From positions 62,001 through 126,000 of the forward strand of contig NZ_FRCF01000003.1 in the NCBI RefSeq assembly GCF_900142805.1: DNA of 64,000 nucleotides. Direction: 5' to 3'. This DNA comes from Lacicoccus alkaliphilus DSM 16010 (GTDB taxonomy: Bacteria > Bacillota > Bacilli > Staphylococcales > Salinicoccaceae). Shown piece after piece: positions 7,579 through 16,078 of this stretch (position 1 is the stretch's first letter; each line of letters starts with the position of its first letter). The position numbers and the translations under genes were made by a program. The notes beneath the pieces are model-generated. The model was not told the origin of the DNA and did no database searches. It saw only the letters and a list, made by a program, of their open reading frames with translations.

Positions 7579-8931
7579 CTACCCTATCCCCTGTTCTTTC
7601 TCTCTCTTTCTTATATCTATGAACACCTTAGTTTCGGCTGCAACGACACCTGATAGAGCGACAAGTCCGATCAAGTTCGGAACAGCCATCAATGCGTTGA
7701 AGATGTCTCCAAGGTTCCATACAGTTTCAAGTGACATCGTTGCACCAGGAATGATTGCCAGTACAAAGATCGTTCTGTATACCATTGTAAGTTTTGACCC
7801 CACAAGGTAAGTGAAACATTTTTCCCCAAAGTATCCCCAGCCGAGGATCGTCGAGAAGATGAATGTCAGTAAAGTGATGGCGACTACGTAGTTGCCCACA
7901 CCCGGCAGGAAGAACTCGAATGATTGTGCAGTCAGTGCTGCACCTTCCACACCTGTGGTGTACATGTCAGCCATTACCAGAGTGATACCTGTAATCGAAC
8001 ATACGATGATCGTATCGATGAACACCTGTGTCATGGAAATCAACGCCTGGCGTGCAGGTACATCCGTTTTTGCTGCGGCTGCTGCGATACCGCCCGTACC
8101 CAGTCCGGCTTCGTTTGAGAAGAGGCCGCGGGCAACACCCATACGTATCACGGTACCCAGTGCACCACCGGCAACAGCATTACCTGTGAATGCGTCAGTG
8201 AATATCAGGCCGACGGCTGCAGGTATCAGATCAAAATTCAGAATCATGATGGCAAAACCGGCCACAAGATAAAAGACGATCATGAACGGTACGAGTATAC
8301 CGGCTGTACGGCCGATACTTCTGATGCCGCCCAGCAGTACAAGGCCGATCAGTACTGCCATGATCACACCCGTCAGCCAGGTAGGTACGTTGAAGACATC
8401 AAGTGCCACACCTGAAGCGGCGTTCGCCTGTATCATATTTCCTATGCCGAAAATCGCTGCAAAGACTGCAAAGAACGCAAACAGTACGCCCAGCCATTTT
8501 TGGCCGAGCCCATGTTCCAGATAATACATCGGTCCGCCCGACATTTCCCCTTTGGCGTTCTTCTGTCTGTATTTGACCCCGAGTATACCTTCGGCATATT
8601 TAGTTGCCATACCGACGAGCGCTGTCATCCACATCCAGAATACGGCGCCCGGCCCCCCGATCACTACAGCAGTGGCCACACCGACCACATTACCGGTACC
8701 GACGGTCGCTGCAAGTGCAGTCATCACCGCCTGGAAATGTGAAATATCCCCGGCGCTTTTATCATCCTGTTTTGTAAACAGCATCTTCAAAGAATGCGGT
8801 AACATGCGAAACGAGAAGAAAGAAAGCCTGATCGTTAAAAATAAACCTGTGCCCACTAAAAATATGATCAGTGGAAGACCCCAGACGAAACCACTCAATT
8901 CAGCAGTAATATCTGCAAACCATTCACCCAT
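7579..8931 (-). CDS. Alanine/glycine:cation symporter family (AGCS) permease
   Basis: A polytopic membrane protein (450 aa, about 11 hydrophobic segments) of the AGCS family, which couples sodium uptake to alanine or glycine import. Family segments include VGTGNVVGVATAVVIGGPGA, FWMWMTALVGMATKYAEGIL and GLFSNEAGLGTGGIAAAAA. The start at 8931 is preferred: AAAGGGG lies nine bases upstream, whereas the upstream in-frame ATG at 8940 abuts it. The gene is monocistronic, with its own promoter and a shared terminator. The exact substrate cannot be read from the sequence. Confidence 0.9.
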   Translation of the reverse strand: MGEWFADITAELSGFVWGLPLIIFLVGTGLFLTIRLSFFSFRMLPHSLKMLFTKQDDKSAGDISHFQAVMTALAATVGTGNVVGVATAVVIGGPGAVFWMWMTALVGMATKYAEGILGVKYRQKNAKGEMSGGPMYYLEHGLGQKWLGVLFAFFAVFAAIFGIGNMIQANAASGVALDVFNVPTWLTGVIMAVLIGLVLLGGIRSIGRTAGILVPFMIVFYLVAGFAIMILNFDLIPAAVGLIFTDAFTGNAVAGGALGTVIRMGVARGLFSNEAGLGTGGIAAAAAKTDVPARQALISMTQVFIDTIIVCSITGITLVMADMYTTGVEGAALTAQSFEFFLPGVGNYVVAITLLTFIFSTILGWGYFGEKCFTYLVGSKLTMVYRTIFVLAIIPGATMSLETVWNLGDIFNALMAVPNLIGLVALSGVVAAETKVFIDIRKREKEQGIG

Positions 8932-8964
8932 TGTAAACATCCCCTTTATTATGTATTCATCACA

Positions 8965-8993
8965 AATCTATATAAATATTCTGACAATGTCAA
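8965..8993 (-). promoter_or_regulatory. Promoter of the alanine symporter gene
   Basis: On the minus strand TTGACA (8993-8988), a 17-nt spacer and TAGATT (8970-8965) form a strong sigma-A promoter. Confidence 0.65.
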
Positions 8994-9203
8994 CATTCTG
9001 GACACAATTAAAATGTACAAAAAAGTGTATTATATCTCAATATGAAATATAATTACGATATTATCATCATAATATTTCATATCGATTCTTCAAAAGCGCT
9101 TATTATATAGAGTGATGTAAATAAATTACATGTATATATATATCGAATTCGAGAGTAAAAATATAATTCATAATATGTTTATTAGTAATTTTCAAAATAT
9201 TCA

Positions 9204-9232
9204 TTGACAACGCTTTCAACCACCAATACAAT
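9204..9232 (+). promoter_or_regulatory. Promoter of the catechol operon
   Basis: TTGACA (9204-9209), a 17-nt spacer and TACAAT (9227-9232) are close to the sigma-A consensus. The predicted transcription start (about 9239) lies just upstream of the palindromic site at 9253-9277. Confidence 0.75.
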
Positions 9233-9252
9233 GTAATTATGTTCGAATAACA

Positions 9253-9277
9253 TATCTTAGTACTAATATCGTACAAA
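9253..9277. promoter_or_regulatory. Candidate operator for the IclR regulator of the cat operon
   Basis: The site contains the palindrome TTAGTACTAA and the 11-mer GTACTAATATC (9260-9270), followed by GTACAAA. The same 11-mer and TTTGTAC occur in front of the iclR gene (16010-16042). The position downstream of the predicted start suggests repression. Confidence 0.55.
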
Positions 9278-9289
9278 GGGGGTGCTGAA

Positions 9290-10408
9290 ATGGATAACGT
9301 CTATATTGATGAAGTCGAAACTTTCATAGTGGACCTGCCGGTGAAAAGGCCACATCAACTGGCAATGACTACGATCACCACGCAGGCGATTGTAATCGCA
9401 ATCATCAAGGATAAATCAGGAAGAACAGGGGTCGGTGAAGTGGCGACCATCGGCGGGGCTTCATATGGAGACAGCACTGTGGAAGCGATCAAGGCGAATG
9501 TGGACAAATACATCGCCCCACATCTGATTGATCAGAGCCCGATTCGATTCAGCAAAATCATGGCTATGGTCGGTAAACATGTGAGAGGCAACCTTTTCGC
9601 CAAAGCAGTTATTGAAATGGCCTTGATCGACCTGGCAGCCAAGCAGCGTGAAATTCCTGCCTATCAGCTTTTCGGCGGTAAAATCCACGATTCGCTTCCA
9701 TTGGCATGGACACTTGCCAGCGGAGATACAGCGAAGGACATCGAAGAAGCGGAAGAGATGCTGCACAAAAAAAGACATAATATATTCAAGCTGAAGATCG
9801 GCCATGGAGACCCGGGGGCGAATGTCAGGCATGTCGGTGAAATCGTCAAGGCCGTGGGAGGCCAATCCAGAATCACGGTGGATATCAACCAGGCATGGGA
9901 TGAGTATATCGCAGCCAGACAAATCAGGGCGCTGGAAGAGATGGGTGTATCAATGATCGAACAGCCGCTTCCTGCATGGAATTATGAAGGCATGAAACGG
10001 CTGACCGAAAAATTCGACATCTCGATACTTGCAGATGAGTCGACGACCTCTTTGCATGATACATACCGCATCATCAAAGAGCGGGCGGGAGATGCGGTCG
10101 CACTGAAACCTGCCAAACACGGCGGTGTTCTCGAGACGAAGAAGATTGCAGGCATCGCGGAAGGTGCAGGTTTCGGCATCTACGGCGGCACCATGATCGA
10201 ATCCACAGTGGGGAATGCGATTGCTGCAAGTGTATACTCGACGATATCCGAATTCAAATTCGGAACGGAAATTTTTGGTCCCCTGCTTTACCGGGACAGG
10301 CTGACGCTGGAAGAAATCAAAGTTGAAAACTTTGAGATACAGATACCGGATGACATCGGCTTTGGCAATACACTCGATTACGACAAACTGCATCACTATA
10401 AGAGATAA
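9290..10408 (+). CDS. catB: Muconate cycloisomerase (enolase superfamily)
   Basis: CatB lactonises cis,cis-muconate to muconolactone in the ortho-cleavage pathway. The 372-aa protein has the MLE-subgroup active site in full: K167 and K169 (FKLKIG), D198 (VDIN), E224 (IEQP), D249 (LADES) and K273 (LKPAK). These are the same residue numbers as in Pseudomonas putida muconate lactonising enzyme. The N-terminal capping domain occupies about residues 1-125. AAAGGGGGTG precedes the ATG. It is the first gene of the operon; catA follows after 62 bp. Substrate identity is supported by the adjacent catechol dioxygenase. Confidence 0.93.
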   Translation: MDNVYIDEVETFIVDLPVKRPHQLAMTTITTQAIVIAIIKDKSGRTGVGEVATIGGASYGDSTVEAIKANVDKYIAPHLIDQSPIRFSKIMAMVGKHVRGNLFAKAVIEMALIDLAAKQREIPAYQLFGGKIHDSLPLAWTLASGDTAKDIEEAEEMLHKKRHNIFKLKIGHGDPGANVRHVGEIVKAVGGQSRITVDINQAWDEYIAARQIRALEEMGVSMIEQPLPAWNYEGMKRLTEKFDISILADESTTSLHDTYRIIKERAGDAVALKPAKHGGVLETKKIAGIAEGAGFGIYGGTMIESTVGNAIAASVYSTISEFKFGTEIFGPLLYRDRLTLEEIKVENFEIQIPDDIGFGNTLDYDKLHHYKR

Positions 10409-10470
10409 GCTCAATGGCAATCGACCGCAAAGCGGTCATAATATAAAAATTATCAATGGGAGTGTTGAAT

Positions 10471-11265
10471 ATGACAGTAAACAATCAATTACCAACCAGC
10501 AAAAACGATCGTGTGGAAGAGGTCTTCGACCTTTTCATCAAGCATATGCAGGGTTTCTTTGATGAAGCGCAGCTGAATCATGAGGAGTACACGAACTTTG
10601 TAAACTGGGCAGACCGCCTGGGTAAATCCGGAGAACTTCCATTATATGCAGACGTATTTTTAGAAACACATGTACTGCAGGCAATGTATACGGAACTTCC
10701 GGGCACCCAGCCTTCTCTGCTCGGCCCGTATTACGTTCCTAATGCCCCTTTCGTTGAGCCTGATGAGAATGGTGTAGTCGAACTGCCTCAGCGTGAAGAT
10801 GAAGAAGGCGAGTTATTCTACTTCAGCGGCACGGTCAAAAATGTTGATGGGGAAATTCTTAAAAATGCAGAAGTCGACTTCTGGCAGAATGATTCATCAG
10901 CCAAATATTCGAACTTCGATTCTGATGCACCTGACTTCAATTTACGGGGACGTTTCGTGACAGATGAGGAAGGCAAGTTTACAGTGAAGACATTCTTACC
11001 GCTGCCATATTCGATTCCGGATCAGGGGCCGACAGGGGAATTCCTGGGCTATATGGACCAGCACCCTATGAGGCCGGCCCACCTGCACATCATGTTCAAA
11101 TCGGAAGGGCATGAAACTTTGATCACCCAGGTATTCTTTGAGGGTGACGAGTGGATGGAAACGGATGTTGCTCAAGGTGTGCGTGACGAGCTCATTACAG
11201 ACCCTGCAGATAAAGGCGACTACAAAGAATCACACCTGGAATTCGTACTTCGCAAGGAAAATTAA
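10471..11265 (+). CDS. catA: Catechol 1,2-dioxygenase
   Basis: An intradiol non-haem Fe(III) dioxygenase that cleaves catechol to cis,cis-muconate. The four iron ligands fit Y146 (SSAKYSNFD), Y180 (PLPYSIPDQ), H204 and H206 (RPAHLHIMF), with the spacing of characterised catechol 1,2-dioxygenases. The N-terminal helical linker domain (about 1-110) that mediates dimerisation is present, ending in SLLGPYYVPNAP. The start at 10471 is chosen for its GGGAG eight bases upstream; the ORF could begin at 10456 but would lose that site. Hydroxyquinol or chlorocatechol activity cannot be excluded. Confidence 0.93.
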   Translation: MTVNNQLPTSKNDRVEEVFDLFIKHMQGFFDEAQLNHEEYTNFVNWADRLGKSGELPLYADVFLETHVLQAMYTELPGTQPSLLGPYYVPNAPFVEPDENGVVELPQREDEEGELFYFSGTVKNVDGEILKNAEVDFWQNDSSAKYSNFDSDAPDFNLRGRFVTDEEGKFTVKTFLPLPYSIPDQGPTGEFLGYMDQHPMRPAHLHIMFKSEGHETLITQVFFEGDEWMETDVAQGVRDELITDPADKGDYKESHLEFVLRKEN

Positions 11266-11273
11266 ATCAAATC

Positions 11274-11296
11274 AGGGCATGGGGACATGCCCTTTT
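11274..11296 (+). terminator. Intra-operon hairpin (partial terminator or mRNA stabiliser) after catA
   Basis: AGGGCAT-ggggac-ATGCCCT with a short T-run, nine bases after the catA stop. It probably limits read-through or protects the catBA message so that the first two enzymes are made in excess. Confidence 0.55.
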
Positions 11297-11328
11297 CATA
11301 TTTAAAACGGTATATGGAGGAAAGAATC

Positions 11329-11796
11329 ATGAAGGAGTTACCTGAACCGAAACTATCATTACTGGGGCATATGGAATTGTCCGTGGCCAAACCACATCTG
11401 CCCGAAAAGACACCGGTCGGCAATCGCAGGATCATCCAGGTGACCGGCGGTAAATTTGAAGGTGAATACTTCAATGCAAAAGTGCTTCCCGGCGGGGATG
11501 ACTGGATCACTGTGCGCGAAGACGGCACCATCATCCAGGATGTGCGCATCACATTGGAAACTGATGACGGTGAAATCATTTTGATGACTTACAGGGGCAT
11601 CAGGACCGGTGAGCGTGCCGTGCTGAATCGTCTGGACCAGGGGGAAGCAGTCGACCCGGATGAGTACTACTTCCGAACCAACCCTGTTTTTGAAACCGGA
11701 AGCGAAAAATATCACTGGATGAATAACAGAATCTTCATATCCAACGGCATCCGTATGCCGGAGGGCGTCAGTTATTCCATTTATACAGTTGAATAG
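11329..11796 (+). CDS. DUF3237 (UPF0311) protein in the catC position of the catechol operon
   Basis: A 155-aa protein of a beta-rich family without an established enzyme activity. Typical family segments are GNRRIIQVTGGKFEGEYF, AKVLPGGDDWITVREDG, RGIRTGERAVL, DPDEYYFRTNPVFETGS and WMNNRIFISNG. The start at 11329 follows GGAGGAAAGAATC. It lies between catA and the enol-lactone hydrolase gene, exactly where muconolactone isomerase (catC, about 95 aa, unrelated fold) would be expected. No catC-like ORF is visible in the operon. A role in muconolactone isomerisation is therefore an attractive inference. Alternatives are an accessory role in handling lactones, or a catC encoded elsewhere. Confidence 0.8.
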   Translation: MKELPEPKLSLLGHMELSVAKPHLPEKTPVGNRRIIQVTGGKFEGEYFNAKVLPGGDDWITVREDGTIIQDVRITLETDDGEIILMTYRGIRTGERAVLNRLDQGEAVDPDEYYFRTNPVFETGSEKYHWMNNRIFISNGIRMPEGVSYSIYTVE

Positions 11797-11807
11797 GCGG
11801 TGGAATC

Positions 11808-12641
11808 ATGAAAGTGATCAATACGAAAGATAAACAGATGAATGCAAACATCACTCAACATGCGGAAAGTGATGTCCTGATGATCTTCATCCATGGTCTG
11901 ACTGGTAATTATCTGCAGATGCATCATTTCCAAAATCATTTTAAAGATAAATACAATACAATGAGCTATGACTTGAGCGGCCGCGGCGACAGTACAATGC
12001 AGAAGGATCCGTCGGGCATCGCTCAGCATAGTGAGGATCTGCTTGAAATGATCGAGTCGCTGGGTTATGACAAGATCATCCTCGCAGGATATTCCATGGG
12101 CGGATACATTGCCATAGATGTCGCAGGCCGGACTTCGAAAGTGAAGAAAATCGTGCTGTTGGACGGCGGCGGCGAAGCGGATGGGAATACGAGCAAACTG
12201 GTCATCCCGTCACTCGGCAGACTGGAGAAGACTTTTGAATCCAGGGATGAGTATCTGGAAATGATGAAGCAGTCATATGGCGCGATGGGCATAGAATGGA
12301 GCGGCGTCATGGACCGGGTGATCGACCACGAAATCACACAAGTGGAAGACAAAGTGATGCATAAATCGGATTATCATCTGACTAAACAGGATTTCGGGAG
12401 CTTTTATGAGTTCCCTTATGAAGCTGCATATAAAAAGGTCCGGGTCCCTGTCTTCCTCGTCATTTGCACCGGTCCCATCAAAGATGATACAGCGCTGTTC
12501 AGCAAAGAAGGCTATGATAAGATGCTGGAAACGATTGAAGAGATAGACTCGACAGTGAAAGGTATCAACCATTATGAAATAGTATTCAATGCCCAGGAAG
12601 ATTTGAACGAAAAAATAGAGAAATTTTTGGATGAGGAGTAA
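11808..12641 (+). CDS. catD: Alpha/beta hydrolase, probable 3-oxoadipate enol-lactonase
   Basis: A 277-aa alpha/beta-hydrolase with oxyanion segment FIHGLTGN, nucleophile elbow GYSMGG (S96), and a late histidine (H255, GINHYEIV) that would complete the triad. Its place between the DUF3237 gene and the CoA-transferase genes points to hydrolysis of 3-oxoadipate enol-lactone to 3-oxoadipate. It is more divergent than textbook PcaD/CatD, so the activity is inferred mainly from context. GGTGG precedes the ATG. It lies 11 bp from the gene upstream and 6 bp from catI. Confidence 0.72.
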   Translation: MKVINTKDKQMNANITQHAESDVLMIFIHGLTGNYLQMHHFQNHFKDKYNTMSYDLSGRGDSTMQKDPSGIAQHSEDLLEMIESLGYDKIILAGYSMGGYIAIDVAGRTSKVKKIVLLDGGGEADGNTSKLVIPSLGRLEKTFESRDEYLEMMKQSYGAMGIEWSGVMDRVIDHEITQVEDKVMHKSDYHLTKQDFGSFYEFPYEAAYKKVRVPVFLVICTGPIKDDTALFSKEGYDKMLETIEEIDSTVKGINHYEIVFNAQEDLNEKIEKFLDEE

Positions 12642-12647
12642 ACGAAG

Positions 12648-13334
12648 ATGGAATCGAAAATCACAGATATTAAATCTGCCCTTCAACCGGTCAAGGATGG
12701 CGACACCCTTATGGTCGGCGGATTCGGGCTGGTCGGCGCGCCTTTGTCCTTGATAGATGAGCTGACAAAACTCGATGTGAAGGAACTGACGGTCGTGAGT
12801 AATAATGTAGGTGAAGCAGGAAAAGGTCTCGGTATTTTATTGGATCAGGGGAAGTTGAAAAAAGCGATCGGCTCATATTTCACAAGCAACAGGGAAGTCG
12901 CCAAATGGTACAATGCCGGCAAACTTGAACTCGAGCTCCTGCCACAGGGCACTTTGAGTGAAGCCATACGTGCCGGAGGTGCGGGCATCGGAGGTTTCTT
13001 CACCAAGACAAGTGTCGGTACGGATCTTGCCAAAGGTAAGGAGACCAAGGAGATCGACGGTGAGGAATATGTGTTTGAAAAAGCACTGAAATCAGATGTC
13101 TCGCTCGTGCGTGCCCATAAGGCCGATAAGCTCGGCAACCTTGTTTATTATAAAACCGCCAGGAACTTCAATCCCATGATGGCGACTGCCGGAAAATATG
13201 TGGTGGCCGAAGTCGATGAAATCGTCGAAGTCGGAGAGCTGAGTCCGGAAGAAATAGCGACCCAGCATATATATGTGGATAAAATCATATTGGCCGAACA
13301 AGTGCTGACGAAGGAAGGGGTGGTCCAGAAATGA
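12648..13334 (+). CDS. catI: 3-oxoadipate CoA-transferase subunit A
   Basis: The alpha subunit of a class I (OXCT/SCOT-type) CoA-transferase. Family segments are MVGGFGLVGAPLSLIDEL, GGAGIGGFFTKTSVGTDLAKG, EYVFEKAL and GNLVYYKTARNFNPMMA (228 aa). With subunit B it moves CoA from succinyl-CoA to 3-oxoadipate. The same family also includes acetoacetate:succinyl-CoA transferases; the catechol operon context favours 3-oxoadipate. GAGGAGT lies upstream of the ATG, and the gene overlaps subunit B by 4 bp. Confidence 0.87.
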   Translation: MESKITDIKSALQPVKDGDTLMVGGFGLVGAPLSLIDELTKLDVKELTVVSNNVGEAGKGLGILLDQGKLKKAIGSYFTSNREVAKWYNAGKLELELLPQGTLSEAIRAGGAGIGGFFTKTSVGTDLAKGKETKEIDGEEYVFEKALKSDVSLVRAHKADKLGNLVYYKTARNFNPMMATAGKYVVAEVDEIVEVGELSPEEIATQHIYVDKIILAEQVLTKEGVVQK

Positions 13335-13981
13335 GTATGAAGGACATGATTGCAGAACGTGCCGCACAGGCCCTGGAAGAGTATTCGGTGATCAACCTGG
13401 GCATCGGCATACCGACGCTGGTTGCGAATTACCTGGATAAGGAGAAGTATTACCTGCATACCGAGAACGGGCTTCTCGGCGTCACCTCCGTGGCTGAGGA
13501 AGATATCGACCCGGATATCGTCAATGCAGGCAAGCAGCCGGTCGGTGAAGCGACAGGTGCAAGTTATTTCCACAGTGCGGATTCATTTGCGATGATCCGC
13601 GGTTCACATGTCGATGTTGCGATACTCGGCGTCCTCCAGGTGGATGAAGGCGGCCGGGTTGCGAATTGGGCGATACCGGGCAAAGACATCATAGGCGTCG
13701 GCGGTGCGATGGACCTGCTCGTCGGGGCAAAAAAGGTCATTATTACAACGAATCATACTGCAAAAGACGGCTCCCCGAAATTCCTGAAGGAATGTACTTT
13801 CCCGATCACCTCGACCCGACCGGTGGATATGATCATCACCGACCTTGCAGTTTTTGAAAGAAAAGATGATAAATTTGAACTGATCGAATTGATGGGCGAT
13901 ACGACGCTTGAGGAAGTGGCAGAAAAAACGGAAGCGGATTATACAGTGTCGGAAGCATTGAAAAGGAGAGCGGTAGAATGA
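13331..13981 (+). CDS. catJ: 3-oxoadipate CoA-transferase subunit B
   Basis: The beta subunit of the CoA-transferase (216 aa). The catalytic glutamate that forms the CoA thioester is at about E45 in LHTENGLLGV. Other family motifs are NLGIGIPTLVANY, GGAMDLLVGAKK and the C-terminal TLEEVAEKTEADYTVSE. It is translated from an ATGA overlap with subunit A and overlaps the thiolase gene by 4 bp. The two subunits would form a heterotetramer in the cytoplasm. Confidence 0.87.
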   Translation: MSMKDMIAERAAQALEEYSVINLGIGIPTLVANYLDKEKYYLHTENGLLGVTSVAEEDIDPDIVNAGKQPVGEATGASYFHSADSFAMIRGSHVDVAILGVLQVDEGGRVANWAIPGKDIIGVGGAMDLLVGAKKVIITTNHTAKDGSPKFLKECTFPITSTRPVDMIITDLAVFERKDDKFELIELMGDTTLEEVAEKTEADYTVSEALKRRAVE

Positions 13982-15180
13982 AAGAGGTAGTGATTGTGGA
14001 CGCGGTAAGAACGCCGATCGGCAGGTATAAGGGCGCATTGAAGTCAGTCAGGCCGGATGACCTCGGCGCAATCGTCATCAAGGCACTTGTCGAAAGGAAT
14101 CCGAATCTCGATGTAAACGGTATAGATGAAGTGATTTTCGGTAATGCGAACGGTGCCGGGGAGGAGAACAGGAACGTTGCAAGGATGTCCGCCCTGATTG
14201 CCGATCTGCCCGAGAGTGTGGCGGGTACGACAGTGAACAGGCTTTGCGGCTCAAGTCTTGATTCCGTCTCCATGGCAGCGCGGTCGATCATGACCGGTGA
14301 AATTGACATCGCCATCGCCGGCGGGACTGAAAGCATGTCGAGAGCGCCTTTTGTCATGCTGAAGCCTGAAAAGGAATTTCCTAGAGGCAACATGGAGTTC
14401 GTGGATACAACAATTGGCTGGAGGTTCCCGAACGATAAAATCAAATCCGGGCATGGTATCGATTCAATGCCGCAGACGGCGGAAAATGTAGCGAAAAGAT
14501 ATAACATCAGCAGGGAAGAACAGGATGAGTTCGCTTATGAAAGTCAGCAGCGTGCCAAAGCGGCCGTTGAAGCGGACCGGTTCAAGGAGCAGATGGTTCC
14601 CGTCACGATCACTGACCGTAAAGGCAATGAAACCATTGTCGATAAGGATGAGCATCCAAGGCCGGAAACCACCCTCGAAAAATTGTCCGCACTGCGTTCG
14701 ATTTTTCCTGATGGGACTGTGACGGCCGGTAACGCTTCAGGTGTCAACGACGGTGCGAGTGCCCTGCTCATCATGAGCAAGGAAAAGGCGGATGAATTGG
14801 GGCTCTCACCTCTCGTCAAATATACATTCTCTGCGACTGCAGGTGTAGAACCTGCAGTCATGGGTCTCGGGCCGATCGATTCAACAAAAAAGTTGCTTGA
14901 AAAGACAGGACGTACAATTTCCGATGTCGGCCTGGTAGAGCTGAATGAGGCATTTGCTTCCCAGTCGATAGAATGCATCAACCAGCTGGGCCTGGACAGG
15001 GAAATCGTCAATGTCAACGGCGGTGCCATCAGTTACGGGCACCCGCTGGGTGCAAGCGGTGCACGCATCCTGACGGATTTGATCCATGAAATGAAACGGC
15101 GTGGCACAGAAACGGGTCTGGCCACGATGTGTATTGGTGTCGGCCAGGGTATATCATTGATGGTGGATAATATAAAATAA
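13978..15180 (+). CDS. pcaF: 3-oxoadipyl-CoA thiolase
   Basis: A thiolase II family enzyme (400 aa) that splits 3-oxoadipyl-CoA into succinyl-CoA and acetyl-CoA. The catalytic residues are visible: nucleophile C90 (NRLCGSSLDSV), H355 (GGAISYGHPLGASG) and C385 (ATMCIGVGQG). The N-terminal VDAVRTPIGRYKGAL and NEAFASQ are family signatures. It could equally be an acetyl-CoA C-acetyltransferase by sequence alone; position at the end of the cat operon decides the call. A strong terminator follows. Confidence 0.88.
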   Translation: MKEVVIVDAVRTPIGRYKGALKSVRPDDLGAIVIKALVERNPNLDVNGIDEVIFGNANGAGEENRNVARMSALIADLPESVAGTTVNRLCGSSLDSVSMAARSIMTGEIDIAIAGGTESMSRAPFVMLKPEKEFPRGNMEFVDTTIGWRFPNDKIKSGHGIDSMPQTAENVAKRYNISREEQDEFAYESQQRAKAAVEADRFKEQMVPVTITDRKGNETIVDKDEHPRPETTLEKLSALRSIFPDGTVTAGNASGVNDGASALLIMSKEKADELGLSPLVKYTFSATAGVEPAVMGLGPIDSTKKLLEKTGRTISDVGLVELNEAFASQSIECINQLGLDREIVNVNGGAISYGHPLGASGARILTDLIHEMKRRGTETGLATMCIGVGQGISLMVDNIK

Positions 15181-15185
15181 TTCAA

Positions 15186-15217
15186 AAAGGCTGACCGGAT
15201 TTTTCCGGTCAGCCTTT
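15186..15217. terminator. Bidirectional terminator between pcaF and iclR
   Basis: AAAGGCTGACCGG-atttt-t-CCGGTCAGCCTTT is a 13-bp perfect stem between two convergent genes. Confidence 0.9.
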
Positions 15218-15997
15218 CTAAAATGGTAATTCTATCTCTGTGTTGCGGCTGATCAGATCAGCTGTTTCAAGAAGCGGGCCCAGAAAATCATCTTCCATTT
15301 CACGACGGGTGGTCTGTGAAGAGTTGGCTGAGCAATTGATGGCTGCGATGATATTCCCCCGCATATTGCGGATGGGGGCGGCTATGGAAATCAGCCCGAC
15401 TTCCAACTGATCCTCACTGATTGCCCAGCCCCTCTCACGTATCACTTCGAATTCTTTCCTCAGATCATCTTCTTTATAGACAGTGTGGGGGGTAAGGGCT
15501 TTTAAGTCCGCCTGTGCAAAGTACTCTGCCATTTCCTCTTCATTCTTTTGGGCAAGCAGCAGTTTACCCATTGAAGTGGCGTACGCTGGAAGGTGTGTGC
15601 CGATATTCAATGAAATCTTCATGATTTTATTGGCGGGCACACGGCCGATATAAACAATCTCCCCGCCGACGAGCTTTGCAATCGAACTCGATTCATTCGT
15701 CTTCTTCGAAAGTTCCCGGAGCAGGGTCGTCGTAATTTCCCAACTGTCCCTTGCAGTCATATATGAATAGCCGAGTGACAAAACTTTGGGGGTGAGATAA
15801 AAACGGTTGTCGAGCATCTGCGCATATCCGAGGTTCACCAGGGTGATGAGCACGCGCCTTGCGGTCGGCCTCGATATATTTGTGAGCTTTGCCGCCGAGG
15901 ATATGGTCAGGTGCTCGTGCCCGTTAAATGCTTCTATCACTTTCAAACCTTTCTCAAAGGTTTGGAGGTGATCCGCAGGATTAAATTCTTCGGTCAT
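15218..15997 (-). CDS. IclR-family regulator of the catechol operon
   Basis: A 259-aa IclR-type protein with an N-terminal winged helix-turn-helix (about 10-70: LTISSAAKLTNISRPTARRV) and a C-terminal effector domain (about 85-255, with GTHLPAYATSMGKLLLA and VGLISIAAPIRNMRG). The latter pattern resembles the PcaR/PcaU/PobR group that controls protocatechuate and catechol genes. The second ATG (15997) is preferred because GAGGA abuts the first (16003). It is convergent with the cat operon. A motif shared by its own leader and the catB promoter suggests it controls both. The effector is unknown; muconate or 3-oxoadipate would be typical. Confidence 0.85.
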   Translation of the reverse strand: MTEEFNPADHLQTFEKGLKVIEAFNGHEHLTISSAAKLTNISRPTARRVLITLVNLGYAQMLDNRFYLTPKVLSLGYSYMTARDSWEITTTLLRELSKKTNESSSIAKLVGGEIVYIGRVPANKIMKISLNIGTHLPAYATSMGKLLLAQKNEEEMAEYFAQADLKALTPHTVYKEDDLRKEFEVIRERGWAISEDQLEVGLISIAAPIRNMRGNIIAAINCSANSSQTTRREMEDDFLGPLLETADLISRNTEIELPF

Positions 15998-16009
15998 AAT
16001 CATTCCTCA

Positions 16010-16042
16010 TTTGTACGATAGTCAAAAATCTGTACTAATATC
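16010..16042. promoter_or_regulatory. Candidate IclR autoregulatory site
   Basis: TTTGTACGATA (16010-16020), 11 nt, then GTACTAATATC (16032-16042). Both elements recur fused together at 9260-9277 in front of catB (GTACTAATATC plus GTACAAA). Confidence 0.5.
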
Positions 16043-16078
16043 ATAACATTTTATTTGCGATAAATCTTCTTTTCATCT

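Larger units (their letters stand above)
8932..9289. other. Divergent AT-rich intergenic region
   Basis: A 358-bp non-coding spacer, much richer in A+T than its surroundings. It holds the symporter promoter at the left and the catB promoter and operator at the right. Nothing recognisable lies between about 8994 and 9203 other than AT-rich sequence. Confidence 0.7.

Noticed and set aside
9090-9115. Possible catabolite-response (cre) element around AAAGCGCTT upstream of catB
   Set aside because: Only the central CG and adjacent A/T match; the outer TG and CA positions of the cre consensus are absent.
11808-12641. MenH-like or generic esterase role for the alpha/beta hydrolase
   Set aside because: Not excluded by sequence, but its position inside the catechol operon makes enol-lactone hydrolysis the better call.
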